Source: Glaciecola sp964446865 (GTDB lineage Bacteria; Pseudomonadota; Gammaproteobacteria; Enterobacterales; Alteromonadaceae). From it: a DNA stretch of 7,471 nucleotides. This document shows positions 1 to 6,025 of this stretch, piece by piece. Position 1 is the first letter of the stretch. Every line of letters starts with the position of its first letter. The stretch lies in NCBI GenBank assembly GCA_964446865.1, contig CAYURD010000151.1, positions 1-7,471 on the forward strand. The letters are read 5' to 3'. Position numbers and translations under genes: made by a program. Below the pieces are notes generated by a model. The model saw only the letters and a program-made list of their open reading frames with translations, had not been told where the DNA came from and searched no databases.

Positions 1-25
1 AGACATCTCTTGTAGCTTAAGGAGG

Positions 26-43
26 TCGTGGCCTTCGCCACGA
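26..43. repeat. Perfect 7-bp inverted repeat (hairpin), REP-like
   Basis: TCGTGGC (26-32) and GCCACGA (37-43) are exact reverse complements around a CTTC loop. No T-run follows on either strand, so this is not a typical intrinsic terminator. It sits directly before a 9-bp tandem array. A GC-rich hairpin joined to GATGACG-type units resembles the dispersed REP-like intergenic repeats of marine gammaproteobacteria. That family assignment is inference, because only one copy is visible here. Confidence 0.5.
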
Positions 44-114
44 TGACGTGGATGACGCAGATAACGGGGGATGACGTAGATAACGGGGATGACGCAGATA
101 ACGTGGATGAGAAG
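42..114. repeat. Tandem array of about eight 9-bp units (18-bp higher-order unit)
   Basis: Consecutive units read gatgacgtg (42), gatgacgca (51), gataacggg (60, plus one extra g at 69), gatgacgta (70), gataacggg (79), gatgacgca (88), gataacgtg (97) and a degenerate gatgagaag (106-114). GATGAC and GATAAC units alternate, giving an 18-bp super-repeat at 51-69, 70-87 and 88-105. The single extra G breaks the 9-bp phase once, which argues against a protein-coding repeat. It lies in the leader of the DUF1800/DUF1501 unit. No function can be read from it; slipped-strand variation in copy number is plausible. Confidence 0.75.
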
Positions 115-145
115 TGTCAAGACTGTGTAAATGTAGTGTAAATCT
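113..145 (+). promoter_or_regulatory. Three 11-bp direct repeats, possible OmpR/PhoB-type binding site
   Basis: AGTGTCAAGAC (113-123), TGTGTAAATGT (124-134) and AGTGTAAATCT (135-145) are adjacent 11-bp units sharing a GTGT-A/C-AA core. GTGTAAAT occurs twice exactly (125-132 and 136-143). An 11-bp repeat period, one helical turn, is how OmpR/PhoB-family response regulators bind, and the first unit contains the TGTCA core of pho boxes. The position upstream of a secretion operon suits a control site. Which regulator binds, if any, is inference. Confidence 0.35.
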
Positions 146-147
146 AT

Positions 148-162
148 TTCAATTCTATTGAA
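148..162. promoter_or_regulatory. Palindromic operator-like site over the candidate -35 box
   Basis: TTCAAT-TCT-ATTGAA is a perfect 6-bp inverted repeat with a 3-base centre. A further ATTGAA half-site lies at 171-176. The right arm overlaps the candidate -35 hexamer at 158-163, so a bound dimer would be placed to repress. No known regulator is assigned. Confidence 0.35.
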
Positions 163-186
163 CTTGCGTCATTGAATTCCTAACAT
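158..186 (+). promoter_or_regulatory. Candidate sigma-70 promoter for the DUF1800/DUF1501 unit
   Basis: TTGAAC (158-163, 4 of 6 to TTGACA) and TAACAT (181-186, 4 of 6 to TATAAT) are separated by exactly 17 bases. Transcription would begin near 192-194, giving a leader of about 75 bases before the start at 268. Each hexamer is only a moderate match, so the call rests on spacing and position. Confidence 0.3.
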
Positions 187-251
187 GCGAGCAGATTCGC
201 GCTCACCTAGCTGTTGCAAATCATACATGTAACGCATTAGGCAGCTATGAT

Positions 252-258
252 TAGGAGA
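252..258 (+). promoter_or_regulatory. Ribosome binding site that sets the DUF1800 start at 268
   Basis: TAGGAGA ends 9 bases before the ATG at 268. The earlier in-frame ATG at 247 lies upstream of this site and has no comparable purine run before it, so 268 is preferred. Confidence 0.7.
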
Positions 259-267
259 AGCAATTTA

Positions 268-2160
268 ATGCAAATCATAAATATTAGCACCCCAAAAAAT
301 ACACATCGTCGCAAAGCTAAGCTAGCAGTTATAATGTGCGTTTCGATGCTTTTGTCTGCGTGCGGAGGTGGTTCAGGAGATAGCGCAGAAGATAGTATTG
401 AACCTGCTCCTATTACACCTCCACCAAGCACAACACCACCTGCATCACCCGCACCCGATTTATCAGGACAATTTGAAACGCCTGAAAAAACATCTCGTTT
501 TTTGACAATAGCGACCTTTGGACCTAAACCAGAAAATGTCCAAAATTATATCGGAACTAGTGCATCAGATTGGGTGCTTGAACAATTCGATGCGCCTGTC
601 TCCCCGTTTTTGTCGGGTGTTCAAGAGTATTATGAAATGGGTAGTCCGCAGCAGGGTATGATTGCAGACGCATTTGACCAAGGCGCCACTACATATGTTT
701 TTTGGCGAAACGCGGTACACGGAGAAGACCAGCTTAGGCAACGCATGGCATATGCACTTTCGCAAATTACCGTTGTGTCAAATGGAAGCGGCGGCCTTTT
801 GGGGATACTTCCGCAGACCGTCGGTTACTTTCAAGACATATTAGCCGAGCATGCCCTTGGCAATTATCGAGATTTACTCGAAGCGGTCACCTATTCACCA
901 GCAATGGCAGAATATTTAACGTACTTAGGGAATGAAAAAGGCAATGCAAGCAGCGGCCGTGTGCCCGACGAAAATTACGCCAGAGAAATATTGCAATTAT
1001 TTACCATTGGTTTAGTTCAGCTTAATCCTGATGGCAGTGAAATTAGAGATGCCGATGGTAATGCGATAGAAACTTATGACAACAATGATATCACCGGATT
1101 GGCAAAAGTTTTCACTGGGCTCAACAACCCAGCTCTTCGATTTTCCTCTGGCGCAGACATAGTTCGACGCAGTGAGCAAATAAGACAGGCTATCACAGAG
1201 CCTTTACTCATAAATGAAGAAGCTCATTCAAGTGATGAGAAAACATTTTTAGGTTTGACTATTAGCGCAAATACGCAGGCCAAAACATCAATTGAAATGG
1301 CTTTAGACCACATCATGACACATCCAAATGTAGGGCCATTTGTGTCAAAACAGCTGATTCAACGATTTGTGACCAGCAACCCTAGCCCTAGCTATATCGA
1401 ACGAGTTGCTTCTGCATTTGATCAAGGTACCTATGCATTGCCTAATGGCGTTGTTGTTGGTGATAGTCGTAAAGGCGATTTAAAAGCGACAATAAGCGCT
1501 ATCTTATTTGATCCTGAAAACACCTTAGAATTTGCGATGTCGAATGACACCTTTGGTAAGGTACGCGAGCCTATTTTACGTTTAAGTCATTTTATGCGTG
1601 CGTTTAATACCGACATGTCTACACCAGAGTATGTTGCGCAGCTTTATGACACTTCCGCGCTAAGTACTTTAGGCCAGCATCCTTATCGGTCTCAATCTGT
1701 CTTTAACTTCTATCGCCCCGGATACAAAGCGCCTGGCACCCTATCTGCAAACGAAGGTTTAGTCGCGCCAGAGCTTCAAATATTAAACGCATCGAGCATT
1801 CCCGGTTATATCAATTTATTGTCACATGGCACTTTCCAATTGCAGCGCGAGACCTTTGAACAATTTAGGCCTATCTTTTTGAGATTTAGCGCAAGTTTTG
1901 ATGCAACGCAAGCACAGCAAACATTTGTGCCTGACTATCAAGAAGCGATTGAATTGACTAACGATGCAAGTGCGCTTGTAGACTATTTAGATGCTTTGCT
2001 GACATACGGCAATCTTAGCGACTTTACCAAGCAAGAAATAATTGCCACCTTAAATCAATATCCTCGTGATGATTTGCAAGAGAGCGGCGGACGCGCAAGA
2101 CTAGTTGGTTACGCGGTGCTTTTGCTCATGTCATCTCCCGACTATCTCATTCAACGTTAA
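268..2160 (+). CDS. DUF1800 domain-containing lipoprotein (630 aa)
   Basis: The protein begins with a lipoprotein signal peptide: basic HRRKAK (residues 13-18), a short hydrophobic run, and lipobox LSAC with the lipidated Cys at 32. Cys is followed by Gly rather than Asp, so outer-membrane sorting is expected. A Pro/Thr-rich linker containing PPP (residues 51-53) leads to a full-length DUF1800 domain. It shows the usual opening RFLTIATFGP (77-86), EHALGNYRDLLEAVTYSPAM (194-213), the family hallmark DENYAREILQLFTIG (234-248), a D-I-T-G-L-A-K-V-F-T-G segment (about 274-285), HPNVGPFVSKQLI (352-364), GKVREPILRL (430-439) and SPDYLIQR at the C-terminus. A longer form from the ATG at 247 (637 aa) is possible, but the ribosome site favours 268. 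The next gene, DUF1501, follows after 11 bases; this pairing is widespread and points to a joint exported function. The biochemical activity of DUF1800 is not established. Confidence 0.92.
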   Translation: MQIINISTPKNTHRRKAKLAVIMCVSMLLSACGGGSGDSAEDSIEPAPITPPPSTTPPASPAPDLSGQFETPEKTSRFLTIATFGPKPENVQNYIGTSASDWVLEQFDAPVSPFLSGVQEYYEMGSPQQGMIADAFDQGATTYVFWRNAVHGEDQLRQRMAYALSQITVVSNGSGGLLGILPQTVGYFQDILAEHALGNYRDLLEAVTYSPAMAEYLTYLGNEKGNASSGRVPDENYAREILQLFTIGLVQLNPDGSEIRDADGNAIETYDNNDITGLAKVFTGLNNPALRFSSGADIVRRSEQIRQAITEPLLINEEAHSSDEKTFLGLTISANTQAKTSIEMALDHIMTHPNVGPFVSKQLIQRFVTSNPSPSYIERVASAFDQGTYALPNGVVVGDSRKGDLKATISAILFDPENTLEFAMSNDTFGKVREPILRLSHFMRAFNTDMSTPEYVAQLYDTSALSTLGQHPYRSQSVFNFYRPGYKAPGTLSANEGLVAPELQILNASSIPGYINLLSHGTFQLQRETFEQFRPIFLRFSASFDATQAQQTFVPDYQEAIELTNDASALVDYLDALLTYGNLSDFTKQEIIATLNQYPRDDLQESGGRARLVGYAVLLLMSSPDYLIQR

Positions 2161-2171
2161 GGCTAGCTATT

Positions 2172-3575
2172 ATGAAATTATCTCGACGTGATTTTCTGCG
2201 CTATAGTATTGCTTCTTCAATCGCTGGCGCTGCAGCTCTTGGTATGCCTGGAACGCTTAGCGCTCAGTCTACACAAGCTAACGATTATAAAGCCTTAGTG
2301 TGCGTATTTTTATTTGGCGGCGTAGACGGACACGATTTACTCATACCCTACGATGTAAATTCTTACAACAGCTTCGCAAACGTAAGACAGCCCCTGTTAA
2401 ATGCTTATGGTGGTAGTCGCTCAAGAGAGAGCCTGCTGCCGCTGTCGCCAATTAATGCTTCTGAATTTGGCAGCAGAGAATTTGCTTTACCACCTGAATT
2501 GCCCTTACTAAAATCACTATTTGACCAAGGCAAAGCATCCATCGTGAGCAACGTGGGGCCACTTGTTGAGCCAATCAATGCGCAAGCTTTTTTATCAGGC
2601 TCAGCAAATCTTCCCCCTCGACTATTTTCGCATAATGACCAACAATCTATATGGCAAGCAAGTGCTCCCGAAGGGGCCAATTTTGGTTGGGGTGGTTTGT
2701 TTGCTGATGCCATGTTAGCCGCAGGCGCAAATGGTGGCATTAGCGATTTCACCACCTTAGCAACCGCTGGCGTGGGACCATTTTTGACGGGTAATATCGC
2801 ATCGCCTTATCAAGTTTCATTAAGTGGTTCTGCTGGTATTACCGCACTTGAAAGTGCAGGCCGTACTACCTTAGGAAGTGATTTTGAGAGCTTTGTTGCC
2901 TCAGCTCGAGCTCGGTTTCGCGCACAAGGCTTTAGTGGCAGCAATATATTACAGCAAGACATTGCAAACATGTTTAAGAAAGGGATAGATACAAATGCTG
3001 TATTTGACGCAGCGAGATCTTCTGCTCCCTCGCTTGTTACCGAATTTCCCTCTTCATCACTTGGCAGCCAACTTCGTACTGTTGCTGAAACTATGTCCAT
3101 TAGAAGTAGCCTCTCAGCCAATAGACAAATATTTTTTGTCGGTACGGGTGGGTTTGATACGCACTCCAATCAGGCGGATGACCTGTCGGCATTATTTTCG
3201 CAACTTGATGCTGCTCTAGCAGCGTTTGACTCAGCAATGACTGAACTCAACTTGTCAGAAAACGTGACCACTTTTACGGCATCTGATTTTGGAAGAACAC
3301 TCAGCGTAAATGGAGATGGAACCGATCATGGATGGGGCGGTAATCAGATTGTAATGGGCGGTGCCGTGCGAGGAAATACGATTTTAGGCGAGGTACCGCC
3401 GCCAATGCTTGGACACGAGTTTGACGCCGGCAACGGAAGATTAATCCCCCAAATAGCCGTTGAGCAATATGCCGCTCAGCTGGGCAATTGGTGGGGATTA
3501 TCGCCTTTGGATATTGCGAATGCGTTGCCAACACTGAGTAACTTTGACTCAGTGAATTGGTCTTTATTTCGTTAG
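2172..3575 (+). CDS. Tat-exported DUF1501 protein, alkaline phosphatase/sulfatase fold (467 aa)
   Basis: The N-terminus carries a twin-arginine signal, SRRDFLRYS (residues 4-12), a small-residue hydrophobic stretch, and a likely cleavage site near LSA-Q (about 31-32), so export as a folded protein to the periplasm is expected. The mature part shows the DUF1501 landmarks in order: LVCVFLFGGVDGHDLLIPYD (42-61), LFSHNDQQSIWQ (151-162), GGFDTHSNQ (326-334), SDFGRT (371-376), DHGWGGNQIVMGGAVRG (385-401) and a closing AVEQYAAQLGNWWGL (429-443). DUF1501 belongs to the alkaline-phosphatase-like superfamily. The conserved Asp and His residues could bind metal, but no substrate is known. The ribosome site AAGG (2159-2162) overlaps the stop codon of the DUF1800 gene, so the two are very probably co-transcribed and translationally coupled. 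A PPP motif occurs at 409-411. The stop lies one base from the end of the opposing phasin gene. Confidence 0.92.
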   Translation: MKLSRRDFLRYSIASSIAGAAALGMPGTLSAQSTQANDYKALVCVFLFGGVDGHDLLIPYDVNSYNSFANVRQPLLNAYGGSRSRESLLPLSPINASEFGSREFALPPELPLLKSLFDQGKASIVSNVGPLVEPINAQAFLSGSANLPPRLFSHNDQQSIWQASAPEGANFGWGGLFADAMLAAGANGGISDFTTLATAGVGPFLTGNIASPYQVSLSGSAGITALESAGRTTLGSDFESFVASARARFRAQGFSGSNILQQDIANMFKKGIDTNAVFDAARSSAPSLVTEFPSSSLGSQLRTVAETMSIRSSLSANRQIFFVGTGGFDTHSNQADDLSALFSQLDAALAAFDSAMTELNLSENVTTFTASDFGRTLSVNGDGTDHGWGGNQIVMGGAVRGNTILGEVPPPMLGHEFDAGNGRLIPQIAVEQYAAQLGNWWGLSPLDIANALPTLSNFDSVNWSLFR

Positions 3576-3576
3576 C

Positions 3577-4062
3577 TTACTGCTTTGTTTTAAGCACTTC
3601 GGCTTTTACTTCTTCCAAAGAATCTTTAAAACGGGCATGAATTGTATTAAACGCTTCACCATTAGATTGGCCGGCCATAGACGCTAGTTCTTTCATATTT
3701 TCTAGCGCTTTTTCAATGGCTGTTTTAACAAGCGCTGCTTGCTCGGCGACTTTTGCTTGAGGTTCGCCTTCTAATGATACTTGTTGCAGTACTTGTTGCA
3801 TTTCTTGCACGGCGGTATTCATGATCTCGCCTTGACGTTGAAATACAGACTGCATGCCTTCTAACGCAATTTTGTTTGCTTGAGCAAGTGCTTCAAAGTT
3901 TTTACGCTGACTTTCAACAATCGAGTTGCCATCAACGCCGGGTATCTTAAATTCAGAAAATGCTTTTGAGAAATCCCCCATGACTTTATTAGGATCGAGT
4001 TCATCAAACATCTTGGTAGGATCAAATGCAAAAGGGTTATTGGCTTGTTTATTAGATGACAT
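3577..4062 (-). CDS. Phasin family protein (161 aa)
   Basis: Phasins are small amphipathic helical proteins that coat polyhydroxyalkanoate granules. This one has a short polar N-terminus (NNPFAFDPTKMFDELDP, residues 8-24), then the signature region IVESQRKNFEALAQANKIAL (48-67) and EGMQSVFQRQGEIM (68-81). Long Gln/Glu/Ala-rich helices with coiled-coil character run to a Lys-rich end, EVKAEVLKTKQ. No signal peptide or membrane segment is present, so it is cytoplasmic. The reading frame extends upstream to an ATG at 4146, but that adds 28 residues unlike a phasin and lacks a ribosome site; GGAG lies 6 bases before the ATG at 4062. No PHA synthase or depolymerase is in the window, so the granule role is inferred from family. 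Some proteobacterial relatives occur without obvious PHA genes. Confidence 0.85.
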   Translation of the reverse strand: MSSNKQANNPFAFDPTKMFDELDPNKVMGDFSKAFSEFKIPGVDGNSIVESQRKNFEALAQANKIALEGMQSVFQRQGEIMNTAVQEMQQVLQQVSLEGEPQAKVAEQAALVKTAIEKALENMKELASMAGQSNGEAFNTIHARFKDSLEEVKAEVLKTKQ

Positions 4063-4068
4063 GTTTGG

Positions 4069-4072
4069 CTCC
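4069..4072 (-). promoter_or_regulatory. Ribosome binding site that sets the phasin start at 4062
   Basis: GGAG on the minus strand ends 6 bases before the ATG (4060-4062). No equivalent site precedes the longer start at 4146. Confidence 0.65.
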
Positions 4073-4179
4073 AAAAAATAAATTAAATTATGACAAAACG
4101 TAAGAAAACAAAGACTTTTATGCTTTGTTGCCATATTTACTTTCATAAAAGTGCGTTAATATCATCCACAGTATCAGGT

Positions 4180-4206
4180 AAGCCTATAAGCCACAACAAG
4201 CCTATA
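4180..4206. repeat. 9-bp direct repeat with 18-bp period
   Basis: AAGCCTATA occurs at 4180-4188 and again at 4198-4206, nine bases apart. A third AAGCC lies between them at 4188-4192. The pair sits in the 198-base divergent region between the phasin gene and the membrane protein, just upstream of the latter's candidate promoter. It could be tandem regulator sites; nothing links it to a known factor. Confidence 0.4.
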
Positions 4207-4208
4207 GT

Positions 4209-4236
4209 CTGACGTCAAATATTATACTTTATATAT
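4209..4236 (+). promoter_or_regulatory. Candidate promoter for the membrane protein gene
   Basis: CTGACG (4209-4214, 4 of 6 to TTGACA) overlaps the perfect palindrome TGACGTCA (4210-4217). A TATA-rich stretch at 4230-4236 offers a -10 box 15-17 bases later. TATACT at 4223-4228 is a better -10 (5 of 6) but has no good -35 partner. The exact start of transcription cannot be fixed. Confidence 0.25.
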
Positions 4237-4246
4237 GAGCTTCTCA

Positions 4247-4252
4247 GAGAGG
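4247..4252 (+). promoter_or_regulatory. Ribosome binding site supporting a TTG start at 4261
   Basis: GAGAGG ends 8 bases before the TTG. The frame has no in-frame ATG or GTG between the upstream stop TGA (4210-4212) and 4261, and the first internal Met is residue 85, inside a membrane helix. TTG is therefore the best start. Confidence 0.65.
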
Positions 4253-4260
4253 CATCTCCA

Positions 4261-4968
4261 TTGAGCTTTCCAACTAAGAATGGAACCAGATTGGCAAACA
4301 CAATACAAACAAAAATAGTCAATGCCTTTAAAGCAAATATCAAACCTGCGATTTATTTGCAGATCTTAGCTGTGTCTATTGCCCTTTGTTATTTTTATGT
4401 GCCTGCGAGCGAACCGGTTTTTTCCTTACTTGGTAATTTAAAAGCAAGTTATGGCTCTTTATATGCAGTGATATCAACCGCTATTTTTGGCGGTCTTATT
4501 CCGTACTTGATCATGTTAGCCACTAAACAAATTCATTTTAAGCCTGTTGCTCAGCTCGTGTTTTATTGCATACTGTGGGCGATTTTAGGCTTTATTATTG
4601 ACCATTTTTACCAATTTCAAGGCTATCTGTTTGGTAACAATGGTGACGTAAGCACAATCATTAAAAAAGTGGTGCTTGATCAGTTTGGATTTAATGTCTT
4701 AGTCGGTGCGCCGTTTGTCACCATTGCATTTTTGCTACGCGATAATCAATTCAATATTAAGTCGTGGCTTTCGAGCATTAACAAAAAGCTTTTTACCGAA
4801 GAGATACCCGTTGTGCTTGCGAGTACTTGGATAGTATGGATACCGTCGGTATCTGTAGTTTATGCAATGCCTAGCAATCTTCAAATACCGCTTTTTAATA
4901 TCGTGCTATGTATGTTTGTATTGATAGTCGCCATATTGAATAACCCAAACGATCAAGCCAAAGACTAA
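4261..4968 (+). CDS. Six-helix membrane protein, possible bacterial Mpv17/PMP22 relative (235 aa, TTG start)
   Basis: An N-terminal amphipathic, basic stretch of about 27 residues precedes six hydrophobic segments at roughly 29-48, 65-87, 95-115, 139-159, 183-203 and 208-226. It is therefore an inner-membrane protein without a cleavable signal. The second half resembles the eukaryotic Mpv17/PMP22 family: KKVVLDQFGF (135-144) matches the family's K..LLDQ.GF motif, preceded by a Tyr-containing IDHFYQF segment (113-119). A closing W190..W193.P195 followed by YAMP and an N-I-V helix matches the family's NW.LWP...NF..VP ending in order and spacing, with one inserted residue. The likeness is from recalled family motifs, not a search. 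Mpv17 proteins are thought to form membrane channels, so any function here is inference. The gene is probably monocistronic: it diverges from the phasin gene and converges on ppk2 with 8 bases between. The fallback call is a conserved membrane protein of unknown function. Confidence 0.8.
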   Translation: MSFPTKNGTRLANTIQTKIVNAFKANIKPAIYLQILAVSIALCYFYVPASEPVFSLLGNLKASYGSLYAVISTAIFGGLIPYLIMLATKQIHFKPVAQLVFYCILWAILGFIIDHFYQFQGYLFGNNGDVSTIIKKVVLDQFGFNVLVGAPFVTIAFLLRDNQFNIKSWLSSINKKLFTEEIPVVLASTWIVWIPSVSVVYAMPSNLQIPLFNIVLCMFVLIVAILNNPNDQAKD

Positions 4969-4976
4969 GTCCATCA

Positions 4977-5948
4977 TTAGTACTTTTGTTTGGGATGCAA
5001 GCTTTTCCCTAGTATGTGCTTGTCTTTCACAATGACGGTCGACGCATTACCGACTACTAAAGGATCGGCACCTTGTATCAACTGAGTATTCTTATTCGGG
5101 TAAGGCAAGCTAGATAAAAAATGCAGCATACAGTTTAAGCGGGCACGTTTTTTATCATCCGATTTAACAACCATCCAAGGCGCATCTGCGGTATCGGTGT
5201 AAAAAAACATGGCTTCTTTTGCCTCTGTGTAATCATCCCATTTTTGCATCGCTTCTTTATCGATGGGGCTTAGCTTCCATTGTTTTAAAGGGTCAGTTTC
5301 GCGCTTCACAAAACGTGCTTGCTGTTCTTGAGGTGTCACCGAAAACCAGAACTTATATAAACGTATGCCACTTCTCACCAACATTCTTTCAAGCTCTGGG
5401 GTTTGACGCATAAATTCTAAATAATCGGCCGGTTCACAAAAGTCCATAACCCGCTCTACGCCTGCTCGGTTATACCAAGAGCGGTCAAACAACACTATTT
5501 CACCTTCGGTGGGCAAATGCTTAATATACCGTTGAAAATACCACTGCCCTTTTTCAGTTTCAGTTGGTTTTTCAAGCGCGACTACGCGACAACCACGTGG
5601 ATTTAAATGCTCCATAAAACGCTTTATGGTTCCCCCCTTGCCCGCGGCATCGCGACCTTCAAATAAAATGACCACTTTTTGCCCGGTTTCTTTTACCCAC
5701 TTTTGTACTTTTAATAACTCAACTTGCAGTCCTTTTTTCTTGGATTCGTAAGTGCGTTTTGAGATTTTAGTCTTGTAAGGGTATTCGCCTGACTGAAATG
5801 TACTGGCTATATATGAAGGGTCGCTCAGCAGTGCCTTATTGGCAGAAGTATTAAGAAGGTTGCCATCATCGTGAGGCGTGATATCTAGAGATTTAGCCGA
5901 TGAAGGTGTTATTTGCTTTGGCGTTTTGGGCGTTTTTGTATCAGTCAT
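4977..5948 (-). CDS. ppk2: Polyphosphate kinase 2 (PPK2 family, one domain, 323 aa)
   Basis: PPK2 enzymes transfer phosphate between inorganic polyphosphate and nucleotides in the cytoplasm, usually using polyphosphate to make NTP from NDP. The P-loop is EGRDAAGKGGTIKR (97-110) with Walker A Gly98-x4-Gly103-Lys104. The Walker B region is IVLFDRSWYNRAGVE (151-165) with Asp155 and Arg156. The lid region follows as KFWFSVTPQEQQARF (199-213), then RETDP and QWKLSPID (216-230), KWDDY (236-240) and APWMVVKSDDKKRARLN (256-272). The length and single domain fit the class I type related to Pseudomonas PPK2, but nucleotide preference cannot be read with confidence. About 60 N-terminal residues (Lys/Thr/Pro/Ser-rich) precede the core and look disordered. 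An upstream in-frame stop leaves the ATG at 5948 as the first Met, with AGG 7 bases before it. No ppk1 or ppx is present in the window. The gene diverges from efpL. Confidence 0.93.
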   Translation of the reverse strand: MTDTKTPKTPKQITPSSAKSLDITPHDDGNLLNTSANKALLSDPSYIASTFQSGEYPYKTKISKRTYESKKKGLQVELLKVQKWVKETGQKVVILFEGRDAAGKGGTIKRFMEHLNPRGCRVVALEKPTETEKGQWYFQRYIKHLPTEGEIVLFDRSWYNRAGVERVMDFCEPADYLEFMRQTPELERMLVRSGIRLYKFWFSVTPQEQQARFVKRETDPLKQWKLSPIDKEAMQKWDDYTEAKEAMFFYTDTADAPWMVVKSDDKKRARLNCMLHFLSSLPYPNKNTQLIQGADPLVVGNASTVIVKDKHILGKSLHPKQKY

Positions 5949-5974
5949 TTTCTTGCCTACGATTTGTTGAAGGC

Positions 5975-5980
5975 ACTATA
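5975..5980 (-). promoter_or_regulatory. Candidate -10 box for ppk2
   Basis: TATAGT on the minus strand (5 of 6 to TATAAT), preceded directly by CTG, lies 26 bases before the ppk2 ATG. No convincing -35 hexamer is found 16-18 bases upstream, so it may need an activator. The FNR-like site at 6026-6039 is centred about 65 bases upstream of the implied start. Confidence 0.25.
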
Positions 5981-6025
5981 CAGTAACAAACCTCCTAAGG
6001 AAGAAAAGTGACAAAGACCTCACTA

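Noticed and set aside
28..141. Small 37-codon frame starting GTG at 28 behind a perfect AAGGAGG, encoding Asp/Asn-rich repeats
   Set aside because: The start is only 2 bases from the ribosome-like run, later ATGs are too far, the frame runs through the hairpin and tandem array, and the extra G at 69 breaks the repeat phase. It looks like repeat DNA read by chance.
247..267. Earlier ATG at 247 as the start of the DUF1800 gene
   Set aside because: The ribosome site TAGGAGA (252-258) lies after it and is ideally spaced for the ATG at 268, which still leaves a complete lipoprotein signal.
2405..3534. Long minus-strand frames of 77-119 codons inside the DUF1501 gene
   Set aside because: They are antisense shadows of a well-supported coding gene, with no ribosome sites or recognisable domains.
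4063..4146. 28-residue N-terminal extension of the phasin
   Set aside because: There is no ribosome site before 4146, the added residues do not resemble a phasin, and GGAG is well placed for 4062.
5941..5976. Minus-strand 11-codon leader frame (GTG at 5976) overlapping the ppk2 start, behind AGGAGG at 5991-5996
   Set aside because: The 14-base spacing is too long for initiation, and the candidate -10 box at 5975-5980 would leave the AGGAGG untranscribed.
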